A stretch of DNA of 52,969 nt from Collinsella sp. AF20-14LB (GTDB taxonomy: Bacteria > Actinomycetota > Coriobacteriia > Coriobacteriales > Coriobacteriaceae): positions 1 to 52,969 of the forward strand of contig NZ_QRWD01000018.1 in the NCBI RefSeq assembly GCF_003459505.1, read 5' to 3'. Positions 9,529 to 18,760 of the stretch are shown here, one piece after another. The notes beneath the pieces are model-generated. The model saw only the letters and a program-made list of their open reading frames with translations. It was not told the origin of the DNA and did not search any database. Numbering within the stretch: position 1 is the stretch's first letter; each line of letters starts with the position of its first letter. The position numbers and the translations under genes are program-made.

Positions 9529-9542
9529 GGAACGCCTTTCCC

Positions 9543-9576
9543 AATGTGACATGTGGACTGTCCCTTTGTCACATCG
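9543..9576. repeat. hairpin between accDA and PTS gene
   Basis: ATGTGACA pairs with TGTCACAT around about 15 nt containing a GGGACAG motif (minus strand). It overlaps the accDA stop region and precedes the PTS ribosome-binding site. A related but diverged hairpin (ATGACAAAGGA / TCCTTTTGTC) lies at 8279-8308, just past the PTS stop. Confidence 0.5.
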
Positions 9577-11293
9577 TGCGGTACTGACCGATTGCGCGGT
9601 ACTTTTCGTAGCGGAGGTTTGTGAGGGTCGCGTCGTCGAGCTGCCCAAGCGTATCGAAGGCATCAAATGCCGAGGACATGACGACACCGGCGATCTCCTC
9701 ATGCGACAGGCCCCTATCGTCAACAATGCCGTCGATGATGCCGAGCGCCAACAGATCGGGGGCCGTGAGCTTAAGCGCCTCAGCGGCCTCATTCGCGCGC
9801 TCGGTATCCTTCCACAGGATCGACGCACAGGCCTCGGGGCTCACGACCGAATAGGCCGAGCTCGAGAGCATCAGGATGCGGTCGGCCACGGACAGCGCCA
9901 GCGCGCCACCAGAGCCGCCCTCGCCTGTCACCACCGAGACAATCGGCGTCTTAAGGCCGCTCATCTCCATGAGATTCTGGGCAATCGCCTCGCCCTGGCC
10001 GCGCTCCTCGGCACCGATGCCGCAAAACGCGCCCGAAGTATCGACCAGGCACAGAACCGGCCGACCAAATTTCTCGGCTTGGTGCATCAGGCGACGTGCC
10101 TTGCGGTAGCCCTCGGCATGTGCCATACCAAAGTTGCGACGCATGCGCTCTTTGGTCGTGGTACCGCGCTCGATGGCGATAACCGTCACGGGTCGCCCGT
10201 CTTTCCAGCCGATGCCGCCCACCACGGCAGCATCGTCGCCAAAGTAGCGGTCGCCGTGCAGCTCTACGAATCCGTCGAGACCCAACGAGATCATCTCGCC
10301 TGCCGTGGCGCGGTTCGCCGAGCGAGTCTGTTTGACGATTTCGAGCGCGCTTTTTGGTGCGGCCGAGCGCTTAAACAAGTGTCCCAGCTTTTTGTCGCGA
10401 CGACCCGTATGCACGATCTCATGCGGTGCCCCCAGGCCGGGCGCGTGCCCTTCGTGCAGCGCCAGCAGCTCGCCTACCGTGAGCGCAATCTCACCACGCG
10501 GAACAACGGCATCGCAAAAGCCGTGCTCCAGCAAAAACTCGGAACGCTGGAATCCCTTGGGCAGACGCTTGTGCATGTTCTGCTCGATCACGCGCGGGCC
10601 GGCAAATGCCGTCAGGGCATCGGGCTCGGCCAGGATAATGTCGCCCTCCATGGCAAAGCTCGCGGTTACACCTCCGGTCGTGGGATCGGTGAGCACCGTG
10701 ATATACAGGCCGCCCGCCTCGCTGTGGCGCCTAACCGCCGCAGAAATCTTGGCCATCTGCATGAGCGAGGTCACGCCCTCCTGCATGCGGGCGCCGCCCG
10801 ATACGGTAAAGCCAACGACCGGCAGCCCCAACTCGGCCGCGCGCTCAAAGACACGACAGATCTTCTCGCCCACCACGGAGCCCATCGAGCCCATCATAAA
10901 GTTGGCATCCATAAAGAAGAGCGCGGTATCGCAACCGCAGATTTTGCCCCTGCCGCACACAACGGCATCGCGCTCGCCCGAACGCTCGCTCACGCTCTTA
11001 AGCTTGTCGGCATAACCGGGAAACGAGAGGAAGTCCTTCGACGCCAGATTGGCATCCCATTCCTCAAAGGTACCCGCGTCGACCGTCATGCGCATGCGCG
11101 CGCGACCGCTCACGCGAAAGTGTTTGCCGCAACGAGGGCAGACCTCGAGGTTGTCGTGCAGGCGCGCCTCATCGATCACACGGCGGCACTCCGGGCATTT
11201 GACAAACACGTGGCGCGCGGGGAACTCGGCGCACGACTCGGTTATCGGCCCCTCAAGGACATTGACCGTCTTCGCTTTTCTATTCATCAGCAT
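9569..11293 (-). CDS. accDA: acetyl-CoA carboxylase carboxyltransferase, fused beta and alpha subunits (AccD-AccA)
   Basis: Transfers the carboxyl group from carboxybiotin to acetyl-CoA, giving malonyl-CoA. The first 290 residues are AccD: a four-cysteine zinc ribbon at C33, C36, C52 and C55, then the crotonase-like core with GFTVSGGARMQEG. After a junction near residues 290-305 the rest is AccA (ELHGDRYFGDD, GEGGSGGALAL). Two separate genes in E. coli are thus one 574-residue protein. The start overlaps the accC stop by 14 bp, so it is coupled to accC as the last fab-operon gene. Confidence 0.95.
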   Translation of the reverse strand: MLMNRKAKTVNVLEGPITESCAEFPARHVFVKCPECRRVIDEARLHDNLEVCPRCGKHFRVSGRARMRMTVDAGTFEEWDANLASKDFLSFPGYADKLKSVSERSGERDAVVCGRGKICGCDTALFFMDANFMMGSMGSVVGEKICRVFERAAELGLPVVGFTVSGGARMQEGVTSLMQMAKISAAVRRHSEAGGLYITVLTDPTTGGVTASFAMEGDIILAEPDALTAFAGPRVIEQNMHKRLPKGFQRSEFLLEHGFCDAVVPRGEIALTVGELLALHEGHAPGLGAPHEIVHTGRRDKKLGHLFKRSAAPKSALEIVKQTRSANRATAGEMISLGLDGFVELHGDRYFGDDAAVVGGIGWKDGRPVTVIAIERGTTTKERMRRNFGMAHAEGYRKARRLMHQAEKFGRPVLCLVDTSGAFCGIGAEERGQGEAIAQNLMEMSGLKTPIVSVVTGEGGSGGALALSVADRILMLSSSAYSVVSPEACASILWKDTERANEAAEALKLTAPDLLALGIIDGIVDDRGLSHEEIAGVVMSSAFDAFDTLGQLDDATLTNLRYEKYRAIGQYRTM

Positions 11294-12623
11294 AGAGATG
11301 TCCCATCAGATCGGTGTGATATATGCCCGACAAAAACTCGTCGTTTGCCAGCACGTCGAGCTGAAGCTCGCTATTTTCGCTCACGCCCTCAATCACGAGC
11401 TCGCCCAGGGCCGAGCGCATCTTGCGAATGGCACCGTCACGCGTGGGCGCGCACACGATGAGCTTGCCGAGCATGGAGTCGTAGTACGGCGGAACTTTCG
11501 CTCCGGTAAACATGGCGGAATCCCAGCGCACGCGCGGACCACCCGGCACACGCAACGCGGTGACCGTTCCGCACGACGGCAGAAAGTCCGGCGTTTCGGC
11601 ATTGATGCGGCACTCCATGGCGTGGTTGCGCACCGGCATGTCCTCCTGCTCAAAGGGCAGAGGCTGGCCGGCTGCCACGCGCAGCTGCCACTTGACCAAG
11701 TCGGTATCGGTTACAAACTCTGTAACCGGATGCTCCACCTGCAAGCGCGTATTCATTTCCATAAAGTAGAAATTGCCGTCGTCCGAGTACAGAAACTCGA
11801 TGGTGCCAGCGCCCTCATAACCGACGGCACGAGCCAAGTCGCGCGCCGCCTTGTGCATACGGGCACGAATATCGTCGCGTCCGTCGAGGCACGGCGCGGG
11901 ACTCTCCTCGATCAGCTTTTGGTTGCGGCGCTGCACCGAGCACTCGCGCTCGCCGAGTGAAAACACATGGCCCTGCTTATCGGCCATAATCTGCACCTCA
12001 ACGTGATGCGCCGGCGCAACGAACTTCTCCATGTAGCACTCGCCGTCACCAAAAACGGCCTCACCCTCGGCACGCGCCTCGATGAACGCCTTTGCCGCAT
12101 CTTCCACGCGCTCGACCTTGCGAATACCGCGACCGCCGCCGCCCGCGCGCGCCTTAATAAGCACGGGGCAGCCGATGCGCTCGGCCTCGGCCGTCGCCTC
12201 CTCGGGGCTTTTGAGCAAATCGCAGCCCGGCACGATGGGCACGCCCGCAGCAGCGGCCGTTCGGCGTGCGGCGTCCTTGTCGCCCATGCTGTCGATCACC
12301 TCGGCCGAAGGACCGACAAACGCCAGACCGAACTTGTCGCAGTCGCGCACGAAGCTCGCCTTCTCGGAAAAGAAGCCATAGCCGGGATGAATTGCCTTAG
12401 CTCCCGACTTTACGGCACAGGTGAGCACGGCATCGTCGTTGAGGTAGCTCTCGGCAAGACGCGGGCCGCCGATGCAATACGCCTCGTCGGCAAGCTGCAC
12501 GTGTAGCGCGTCCGCATCGGCCGTGGAATAAACGGCGACGGTCTTGATGCCCATATCGCGGCACGCGCGGATAACACGGACCGCGACTTCGCCGCGGTTG
12601 GCGATGAGCACTTTGTCGAACAT
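11280..12623 (-). CDS. accC: acetyl-CoA carboxylase, biotin carboxylase subunit
   Basis: ATP-dependent carboxylation of biotin on AccB. The start at 12623 gives MFDKVLIANRGEVAVR, the family N-terminus, behind an AAGGA-type site; upstream in-frame codons were rejected. The 447 residues carry the ATP-grasp glycine loop KARAGGGGRGIRKV (about residue 160) and EMNTRLQVEHPVTE (about 288), which hold the metal-binding glutamates and catalytic arginine. It lies between fabZ and accDA and forms one carboxylase complex with accB and accDA. Confidence 0.97.
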   Translation of the reverse strand: MFDKVLIANRGEVAVRVIRACRDMGIKTVAVYSTADADALHVQLADEAYCIGGPRLAESYLNDDAVLTCAVKSGAKAIHPGYGFFSEKASFVRDCDKFGLAFVGPSAEVIDSMGDKDAARRTAAAAGVPIVPGCDLLKSPEEATAEAERIGCPVLIKARAGGGGRGIRKVERVEDAAKAFIEARAEGEAVFGDGECYMEKFVAPAHHVEVQIMADKQGHVFSLGERECSVQRRNQKLIEESPAPCLDGRDDIRARMHKAARDLARAVGYEGAGTIEFLYSDDGNFYFMEMNTRLQVEHPVTEFVTDTDLVKWQLRVAAGQPLPFEQEDMPVRNHAMECRINAETPDFLPSCGTVTALRVPGGPRVRWDSAMFTGAKVPPYYDSMLGKLIVCAPTRDGAIRKMRSALGELVIEGVSENSELQLDVLANDEFLSGIYHTDLMGHLYADE

Positions 12624-12633
12624 GGAGCCTTCC

Positions 12634-13056
12634 TTAACTTTCGTGCATGAGTGCAAAAGACATATCGGCGCGGCAGCAAACCTCACCGTTGACGCTCGCA
12701 GTACCCGTCGCAAAGCGGAACGGCCCGCGCGCACGCGTGATGGAGCACACTAGATCCACCGTGTCGCCCGGGCGCACCGGACGCTTAAAGCGCACCTTGT
12801 CCAGACTCGTGTAGAACGGCGTCGCGCCGCGCGCCTCCTCATCGCCCATCAGCAGCACACAGCAGTTCTGGGCGAGCATCTCGCACTGAATCACGCCGGG
12901 AACGACCGGGTTTCCCGGAAAATGTCCCTGCAAAAAGTACTCGTCGCCTGTAATCGTGATCTTGCCGTGGGCCTCGTCGCCCACCAGCTCGGCTTCGTCG
13001 AGCAAAAGCATCGGCTCGCGATGCGGTAACAGCTTCTTGAGCTCTTCTTTGTTCAT
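12634..13056 (-). CDS. fabZ: 3-hydroxyacyl-[ACP] dehydratase
   Basis: Hot-dog-fold enzyme that dehydrates beta-hydroxyacyl-ACP in elongation. ATG 13056 is preferred over an in-frame GTG at 13065 because AGGTGA is 6 nt upstream of the ATG. The 140-residue product contains GHFPGNPVVPGVIQCE with catalytic His45 and Glu59. The operon has no separate FabA or FabM isomerase gene, so how unsaturated chains are made cannot be settled from this window. Confidence 0.96.
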   Translation of the reverse strand: MNKEELKKLLPHREPMLLLDEAELVGDEAHGKITITGDEYFLQGHFPGNPVVPGVIQCEMLAQNCCVLLMGDEEARGATPFYTSLDKVRFKRPVRPGDTVDLVCSITRARGPFRFATGTASVNGEVCCRADMSFALMHES

Positions 13057-13065
13057 GGATATCAC

Positions 13066-13539
13066 CTATCCGATCCTCATGAGGCAGCTGCCAAACTCCA
13101 CGAGGTCGCCGTCGGCCACGCAGATCTCGAGCACCTCACCGTCTGCCTCGGCCGTCACCTCGTTGAGAACCTTCATGGCCTCGATGATGCAGAGGGTCTC
13201 GCCGGCCTTGACCTTGGAGCCCACGCGCACAAATGGCTCGTCGCCCGGCGCAGGGGCAGCATAGAAGACGCCCACCATGGGAGCAGTCACCTCGGTGCCC
13301 TTGGGCTCCGGCGCGGCGGCAGGTGTCTGCGTGGCGGGTTCCGGTGCGGCAGGCGCGACTGTGGGAGCTGCAACTTGAGCGGCCATGGCGCTCGGCATAG
13401 GTATGGGCACGGCAACCGGCTGCGCCACACTCGCGCGCTCGAGTTCGACCGCGGTGCCATCGGGCTCCTCAACGCGTACGCGCGTGAGGCCGCGGTCCTC
13501 CATCACATCGGCTATCTCGGCAAGTCTTTTGGAATCCAT
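13066..13539 (-). CDS. accB: acetyl-CoA carboxylase biotin carboxyl carrier protein
   Basis: Carries biotin between AccC and AccDA. The 157 residues consist of a short N-terminal region, an alanine/proline-rich flexible linker (about residues 40-82) and the C-terminal biotinyl domain. The domain has the signature EAMKVLNEV, with the modified lysine at residue 123. It lies between fabF and fabZ. The divergently transcribed birA at 18.9 kb is the expected modifying enzyme. Confidence 0.96.
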   Translation of the reverse strand: MDSKRLAEIADVMEDRGLTRVRVEEPDGTAVELERASVAQPVAVPIPMPSAMAAQVAAPTVAPAAPEPATQTPAAAPEPKGTEVTAPMVGVFYAAPAPGDEPFVRVGSKVKAGETLCIIEAMKVLNEVTAEADGEVLEICVADGDLVEFGSCLMRIG

Positions 13540-13542
13540 GCT

Positions 13543-14790
13543 CTAGCTCCTCGTATATCTACGCAGCGCGATGGCGGCGTTGTGCCCGCCAAAGCCCAGG
13601 TTGGTCGAAAGCGCCCAGGTAAGGTCGGCGCGAACCGCACGATTGGGCGTGTAATCAAGATCGCAGGCGGAATCGGGCGTGTGGTAGTTAATGGTCGGCG
13701 GCACCACGCCCTGCTCGAGTGCCATGGCGCAGGCCATGACCTCGATGGCCCCCGTGGCACCGATCATGTGCCCCGTCATCGACTTGGTCGACGAGACATG
13801 TGCGGCGCGCGCCGCGTCCTCGCCGAGCGCTCGCTTAATGCCCGCCGTCTCGGACGAATCATTAAGCTTGGTCGAGGTGCCGTGGGCATTGATGTAGAGG
13901 CCCTCGGAAGGCTTGACGTCGCCCTCGGCCACCGCCAGCGATATCGCGCGGGCAATGCCGGCAGCCTCGGGATCGGGACTCGTGATGTGATAAGCATCAT
14001 CGGTGTTGCCGTAGCCCACGACCTCGGCATAAATGTGCGCACCGCGCGCCTGCGCATGTTCCATGCTCTCGAGTACCAGCACGCAAGCGCCCTCGCCCAT
14101 CACAAAGCCGTCGCGGTCTGCATCGAACGGGCGGCAAGCCGTCGCAGGATCGGGGTTGGTGGTCAATGCGCGGCAGGACGTAAAGCCTGCAACGGCATCG
14201 GGGATAATGGCCGCCTCGGCGCCGCCCGCGAGGATCGCGTCGGCATAGCCGTGCTTGATGGCGCGGAACGCCTCGCCCACCGCATGGGCCGAGGTCGCGC
14301 AAGCAGTCACGACTGGCAGGGTCGGTCCCTTTGCCTTGTGGCGGATCGCGATATTGCCTGAAGCCATGTTGGGGATCATCATCGCAATCATATAGGGCGA
14401 TGCGCGGCGAGGTCCACGATCGGCGATCGTGTGGACGTTGTCGACGAGCGTCGTCATGCCGCCCACGCCCGAGCCCACGTAGACGCCCAGGCGCTCACGA
14501 TCGATGGCGCCTTCGACATCAAAGCCCGCATCGTGCATTGCCTCGTCCGAAGCCGCCATCGCAAACTGAACGCAGGGGTCGAGATGCTTGGCGTCACGCT
14601 TGCCAAAGTACTCGTTGCCGTCAAAGCCCTTGACTTCGGCCGCCACCTTGACGGTAAACGCATCGGTATCGAAGTGCGTGATCGGGCCGATGCCACAGGT
14701 CCCGGCGCACATGGCCGCCCAGGTGGCAAGCGCGGTGTTGCCGAGCGGCGATACGGCACCGATGCCGGTGATTGCAACTCTCTGTTCCAT
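13543..14790 (-). CDS. fabF: beta-ketoacyl-ACP synthase II
   Basis: Condensing enzyme that extends acyl-ACP with malonyl-ACP. A GAGGAG site lies 6 nt before the ATG at 14790 and 3 nt before an adjacent in-frame ATG at 14793; the former is chosen. The 415 residues show the nucleophilic cysteine in VTACATSAH and the two histidines in INAHGTST and KSMTGHMIGATG. Its length and the absence of a priming-KAS signature separate it from FabH, which is encoded at the head of the operon. Confidence 0.96.
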   Translation of the reverse strand: MEQRVAITGIGAVSPLGNTALATWAAMCAGTCGIGPITHFDTDAFTVKVAAEVKGFDGNEYFGKRDAKHLDPCVQFAMAASDEAMHDAGFDVEGAIDRERLGVYVGSGVGGMTTLVDNVHTIADRGPRRASPYMIAMMIPNMASGNIAIRHKAKGPTLPVVTACATSAHAVGEAFRAIKHGYADAILAGGAEAAIIPDAVAGFTSCRALTTNPDPATACRPFDADRDGFVMGEGACVLVLESMEHAQARGAHIYAEVVGYGNTDDAYHITSPDPEAAGIARAISLAVAEGDVKPSEGLYINAHGTSTKLNDSSETAGIKRALGEDAARAAHVSSTKSMTGHMIGATGAIEVMACAMALEQGVVPPTINYHTPDSACDLDYTPNRAVRADLTWALSTNLGFGGHNAAIALRRYTRS

Positions 14791-14829
14791 CATGGTCTCC
14801 TCATCCAAGCCGTTCTTCGGCCCTGGTTT

Positions 14830-15603
14830 CTACATCGCCATTCCGCCGTCGACGCGCACGACCTCGCCCGTAATGTAAGCAGCCGCATCGCTCGCTAAAA
14901 AGCGCACCACGCCGGCCACTTCCTCGGGACGTGCCATGCGCTTAAGGGGAATCTGTTCCTCGGTTGCCGTACGCACCTTCTCCGAGAGCTTTGCCGTCAT
15001 ATCTGTCTCGACAAACCCGGGGGCGACCGCGTTCGCTCGTACGCCACGAGGCGCAAGCTCGCGCGCCACCGCCTTGGTAAGCCCTATCACGCCCGCCTTG
15101 GAAGCAGCGTAGTTGGCTTGCCCGGCATTGCCCATCAGGCCCACGACCGAGCTCATGTTGACGACGCAACCGCCGCGCTGGCGCATAAAGGTCTTGGTGA
15201 GCGCGCGCGTCATATTGAACGTGCCCTTGAGATTGACATCGAGCACGCGGTCGAAGGCGTCATCGCCCATGCGCATGAGCAGGCCGTCGCGCGTGATGCC
15301 GGCGTTGTTGACAAGCGCCCAAATGAAGCCAAAGTCGTTGAGGACCGTCTCCACGCAAGCGTTGACGGCATCGGGGTCGGCCACGTCACATTGATATGCG
15401 CGCGCCGTGGCGCCAGCCGCCTCACAGGCTTCGCATGTCTCGCGCGCCGCATCGACGCTGCCGGCATAGACGACGGCGATATCGTAGCCATCCTCCGCCA
15501 GGCCAACCGCACAAGCGCGGCCGATACCACGCGAGCCGCCCGTGACCAGCGCCACGCGACGTGAGTCGTTGCGCTCGAGCGCGCCGTTGTTCAAGTTGCC
15601 CAT
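14830..15603 (-). CDS. fabG: 3-oxoacyl-[ACP] reductase
   Basis: NADPH-dependent short-chain dehydrogenase reducing beta-ketoacyl-ACP. The 257 residues carry the cofactor loop TGGSRGIGRA (about residues 21-30), NNAGITRDGL and the catalytic YAASKAG (Tyr and Lys). The C-terminus VDGGMAM is the FabG type. GAAAGGAA precedes the ATG. About 12 residues at the N-terminus are an extension rich in Asn before the Rossmann strand. Confidence 0.96.
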   Translation of the reverse strand: MGNLNNGALERNDSRRVALVTGGSRGIGRACAVGLAEDGYDIAVVYAGSVDAARETCEACEAAGATARAYQCDVADPDAVNACVETVLNDFGFIWALVNNAGITRDGLLMRMGDDAFDRVLDVNLKGTFNMTRALTKTFMRQRGGCVVNMSSVVGLMGNAGQANYAASKAGVIGLTKAVARELAPRGVRANAVAPGFVETDMTAKLSEKVRTATEEQIPLKRMARPEEVAGVVRFLASDAAAYITGEVVRVDGGMAM

Positions 15604-15633
15604 GTCATTCCTTTCGGGTTACAGCTCTGTGGA

Positions 15634-16560
15634 CTATGCGAGCTCGTCGGCAATAGCTGCGACCTGCTCGGCCGTTTCGCACGAATACACGCGAACGTCG
15701 CTCAACGTACGCTTGACCAAGCCGGACAACGTTTTGCCAGGGCCGACCTCAATAAACGTATCGATGCCTTGATCCTGCAGAGCATGCAGCGTGTCGACCC
15801 AGCGCACGGCATGACTCACCTGGTTGGCCAGCATCTCCGCTGCCGCCTGCGGGTCGGCCGGATAGGGCGCCGCTGTCATATTTGCCATAACAGGAATCAG
15901 CAGCGGGGACGGCGCGTGACCGGCCTCGATATATGCAGCAAGGCCACAGGTCGCCTCGGCCATATAGGGGCTATGGAATGCACCCGACACCGCGACCTTC
16001 ATGGCGCGACCGCCAGCCTCTTTCACTAGAACGTCGAGCTCCTGCAGCGCCTCGGGCGCTCCGGCCACAACCGTCTGCTGGGGGCTGTTGTAGTTGACCG
16101 GCCAGCAGTCCTCGCCGGCCTGTTTTGCCAAGCCCTCGACCTGCGCCGCATCGAGTTTGATGACGGCGCGCATGCCGCCGGGGTGACGCTCGGCCGCCGT
16201 GGCCATCAATGCCGCACGCTCACATACGAGCTCAAAACCCGCTCGCGTATCGAACGCCCCCGCAAAGGTGAGCGCGGCGACCTCGCCAAGCGAAAAACCC
16301 GCACAGGCGGTAGGTACCACGCCGCGCTCACGCAGGGCGGCAGCCGCTGCCAGATCGTGAACGAACACGCACGGCTGCGTGTTCTCGGTCTGCGAGAGTT
16401 CCTCCTTGGAGGCGCTTCGGCACTGCTCACTGGTCCCCGGGCGCACCTCGTCGGCAATGGCGAACACCTCGGCGGCCGCCGGCGATGCCTCGATCAGGTC
16501 GACGCCCATCGCGGGGTGCTGGGCGCCCTGGCCGGCAAACAGAAACGCTACGCCACCCAT
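15634..16560 (-). CDS. fabD: malonyl-CoA:ACP transacylase
   Basis: Loads malonyl groups onto ACP. ATG 16560 (MGGVAFLFAGQGAQ) with AAGGG 9 nt upstream is preferred; an in-frame GTG lies at 16566. The 308 residues include the nucleophile motif GFSLGEVAAL, where Phe replaces the His of the common GHSxGE form; Phe variants are also known in Gram-positive FabD. The catalytic histidine is in VSGAFHSPYM. The start overlaps the fabK 3' end by 13 bp. Confidence 0.95.
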   Translation of the reverse strand: MGGVAFLFAGQGAQHPAMGVDLIEASPAAAEVFAIADEVRPGTSEQCRSASKEELSQTENTQPCVFVHDLAAAAALRERGVVPTACAGFSLGEVAALTFAGAFDTRAGFELVCERAALMATAAERHPGGMRAVIKLDAAQVEGLAKQAGEDCWPVNYNSPQQTVVAGAPEALQELDVLVKEAGGRAMKVAVSGAFHSPYMAEATCGLAAYIEAGHAPSPLLIPVMANMTAAPYPADPQAAAEMLANQVSHAVRWVDTLHALQDQGIDTFIEVGPGKTLSGLVKRTLSDVRVYSCETAEQVAAIADELA

Positions 16561-17492
16561 GCGCACGCACCCTTCAGGACGTGCTCGGCGCCATCGACCA
16601 GGTCGTCAACGATTTCACGTGCGCTTTGGCGCTCGTTGACCATGCCGGCAATCTGTCCACACAAAAACGAGCCCTCTTCGTAATTGCCGTCCTTGGCGGC
16701 CTTGCGAAGGGCGCCCGTGCCCATGGCCCCGAGCTCCTCGACGCTTACGCCCGCCGCCTCGCTCTTGGCGTAGGCGTTGGTGAAGGGGCTCTTGAGGGCA
16801 CGCACCGGGTGTCCCGTCGAGCGGCCGGTCGCACGCGTCGAGGTGTCGTTGGCCTTCAGGACCATCTCCTTGTACTGCTCCGATACGGTGCACTCATCTG
16901 CGATCAGAAAGCGCGTACCCACCTGCACGCCGGCGGCGCCCAGCATAAAGGCGGCCGCCACGCCGCGGCCATCGGCGATACCGCCAGCCGCAACCACGGG
17001 AATATCGACCGCATCGACAACCTGCGGCACCAGTGCCATCGTCGAGGTCTCGCCAATATGGCCGCCTGATTCGGTACCCTCGGCAACCACGGCAGTGGCT
17101 CCACGACGCGCCACGAGGCGCGCCAGCGCCACCGAGGCAACGACCGGGATGACCTTGATGCCCGCCTCGTTCCACGCCTTCATGTACTTGGTGGGATTGC
17201 CGGCACCCGTCACGACGACCGGTACCCGCTCGTCAATCACGACCCGCGCGACCTCGTCGGCAAACGGGCTCATGAGCATGACGTTGACGCCAAAGGGCTT
17301 ATCCGTCCTGGCGCGCAGCTCATGAATCTGGTCGCGCAGCCAGTTGGCGTCGGCGTTCATGGCCGCGATAATCCCTAAGCCGCCCGCCTCGGACACTGCG
17401 GACGCCAGCGAGGCGTCGGCGATCCAGGCCATACCGCCCTGGAACACGGGCTTTTCGATGCCGAGCAGATCGCAGAGAGGAGACTTGAGCAT
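16548..17492 (-). CDS. fabK: enoyl-ACP reductase II (FMN, FabK type)
   Basis: Flavoprotein that performs the last reduction of each elongation cycle. The 314 residues belong to the nitronate-monooxygenase-like TIM-barrel family: PVFQGGMAWIAD at the N-terminus, AEGTESGGHIG for the phosphate and catalytic-His region, VVAAGGIADGRG and GVQVGTRF. FabK enzymes, unlike FabI, are known to be insensitive to triclosan. ATG 17492 has GGAG 8 nt upstream. It overlaps fabD downstream and lies next to acpP. Synteny with the fab genes supports FabK over a nitronate monooxygenase. Confidence 0.93.
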   Translation of the reverse strand: MLKSPLCDLLGIEKPVFQGGMAWIADASLASAVSEAGGLGIIAAMNADANWLRDQIHELRARTDKPFGVNVMLMSPFADEVARVVIDERVPVVVTGAGNPTKYMKAWNEAGIKVIPVVASVALARLVARRGATAVVAEGTESGGHIGETSTMALVPQVVDAVDIPVVAAGGIADGRGVAAAFMLGAAGVQVGTRFLIADECTVSEQYKEMVLKANDTSTRATGRSTGHPVRALKSPFTNAYAKSEAAGVSVEELGAMGTGALRKAAKDGNYEEGSFLCGQIAGMVNERQSAREIVDDLVDGAEHVLKGACAWVA

Positions 17493-17494
17493 CA

Positions 17495-17731
17495 CTACTT
17501 CTCCAATGCCGCCTCGACCGTATCGGCGAACTCGCCGACCGTCTTGGGGTTCTCCTCGGTATCGAGCTGGATGCCAAACTCGTCCTCGACGGCGACGAGG
17601 ATCTCGACGGTGCCCAGACTGTCGAGACCAATCTCCTCGAGCGTGGACTCGGGCTTCATCTCGACGTCGTCAAGGCCAGCGGTCTCGCGGATAACGTCGC
17701 AAACGCGCTCGAAGGTCTTCTGATCTGCCAT
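17495..17731 (-). CDS. acpP: acyl carrier protein
   Basis: Carries growing acyl chains on phosphopantetheine. The 78 residues are acidic and helical, with the attachment serine in GLDSLGTVE (Ser38). A good AGGAG-type site precedes the ATG. It is the second gene of the operon, between fabH and fabK. Confidence 0.97.
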   Translation of the reverse strand: MADQKTFERVCDVIRETAGLDDVEMKPESTLEEIGLDSLGTVEILVAVEDEFGIQLDTEENPKTVGEFADTVEAALEK

Positions 17732-17782
17732 GGTAGTTCTCCTTTGTTTGTGCCCTAGGGGCGTTTTATTTCCTATGTGCGA

Positions 17783-18742
17783 CTACTTCCAACGAAGCAG
17801 ATAGCCACCTATATCCAGGCCGGCGCCAAATCCAACGAGGGCGATGATGTCACCCGCATTCAGTGCGTCGGTGCGTGCCAGCCGGTCAAGCGCAAAGGGA
17901 ATGCAGGCGCTCGAAATGTTGCCGGTCTCGCGCAGCGTTCGAACCACGCGCTTGTCTGGCACGCCGAGGCGTTTGACCGCCTGACTCAGGATTCGTTCGT
18001 TAGCCTGATGGAATACAAAATGGTCGATGTCCTCGACCGAAATGCCCGCATCGCTCGCAAGCTTATGGACCGTGTCGCAGATGGCGTTGACGCCAAACTT
18101 GAACACGCGGCGGCCATTCATGGACAGCACGCTCTCGCTATCTGCGGAGGCCTTAAACGGCGAGGTGCCGACCAGACCGGGAACGCGCAACGTCTCGACG
18201 TCGGGCGCCGTCGAAAGCTCAACGGCAAGGGGGCTGTCTCCCCCAGCCTCAATCACCGCGACGCCTGCCCCATCGCCAAAGAGCACGCAGGTGGCGCGGT
18301 CGGTCCAGTCGAGCGCGCGCGTCATCTGCTCGGCCGCAACGACCAGCACGTGTTTGGCACGCCCGCGGGCGATATAGCCCTCGGCGACATCGAGCGCAAA
18401 TACGAAGCCGGCGCAGGCCGCCGAGACATCGAAGGCGGGGCATGTCGCGCCTAGTCGCTCAGCAACGGCACACGCCTCAGCGGGAACAAGATGGTCACCC
18501 GTCGTCGTCGAGCAGACGATCAGATCCAGCTGGCTCGCGTCGATTCCGGACACCTGGAGTGCCCGCTCGCTCGCCGCTACGGCAAGGTCATCAAGTGACT
18601 CGGTGGTGCAGACGTGGCGGCTCTTGATACCTGTGCGGGTAAAAATCCACTCATCCGAGGTATCGAGGAACTCGGACAGCTCGTCATTGGAAACACTGCG
18701 CTTAGGAAGCGCCGAGCCCGTTCCAAGAATCGTGAAACCCAT
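17783..18742 (-). CDS. fabH: beta-ketoacyl-ACP synthase III
   Basis: Starts fatty-acid synthesis by condensing a short acyl-CoA with malonyl-ACP. ATG 18742 is fixed by a near-perfect AAAGGAGG site; the longer frame upstream runs through the promoter. The 319 residues have the catalytic cysteine in VSAACAGFVF (Cys110), the histidine in FVFHQANERI and asparagine in GNISSACIP. First gene of the fab operon. Two TGTTxAC-type palindromes at 18761-18776 and 18809-18824 lie in its upstream region. Confidence 0.96.
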   Translation of the reverse strand: MGFTILGTGSALPKRSVSNDELSEFLDTSDEWIFTRTGIKSRHVCTTESLDDLAVAASERALQVSGIDASQLDLIVCSTTTGDHLVPAEACAVAERLGATCPAFDVSAACAGFVFALDVAEGYIARGRAKHVLVVAAEQMTRALDWTDRATCVLFGDGAGVAVIEAGGDSPLAVELSTAPDVETLRVPGLVGTSPFKASADSESVLSMNGRRVFKFGVNAICDTVHKLASDAGISVEDIDHFVFHQANERILSQAVKRLGVPDKRVVRTLRETGNISSACIPFALDRLARTDALNAGDIIALVGFGAGLDIGGYLLRWK

Positions 18743-18760
18743 CACTAACCTCCTTTGAGT

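Noticed and set aside
9476..11461. 661-codon plus-strand frame opposite accDA
   Set aside because: Shadow of a gene with intact active-site motifs; no recognisable protein features of its own.
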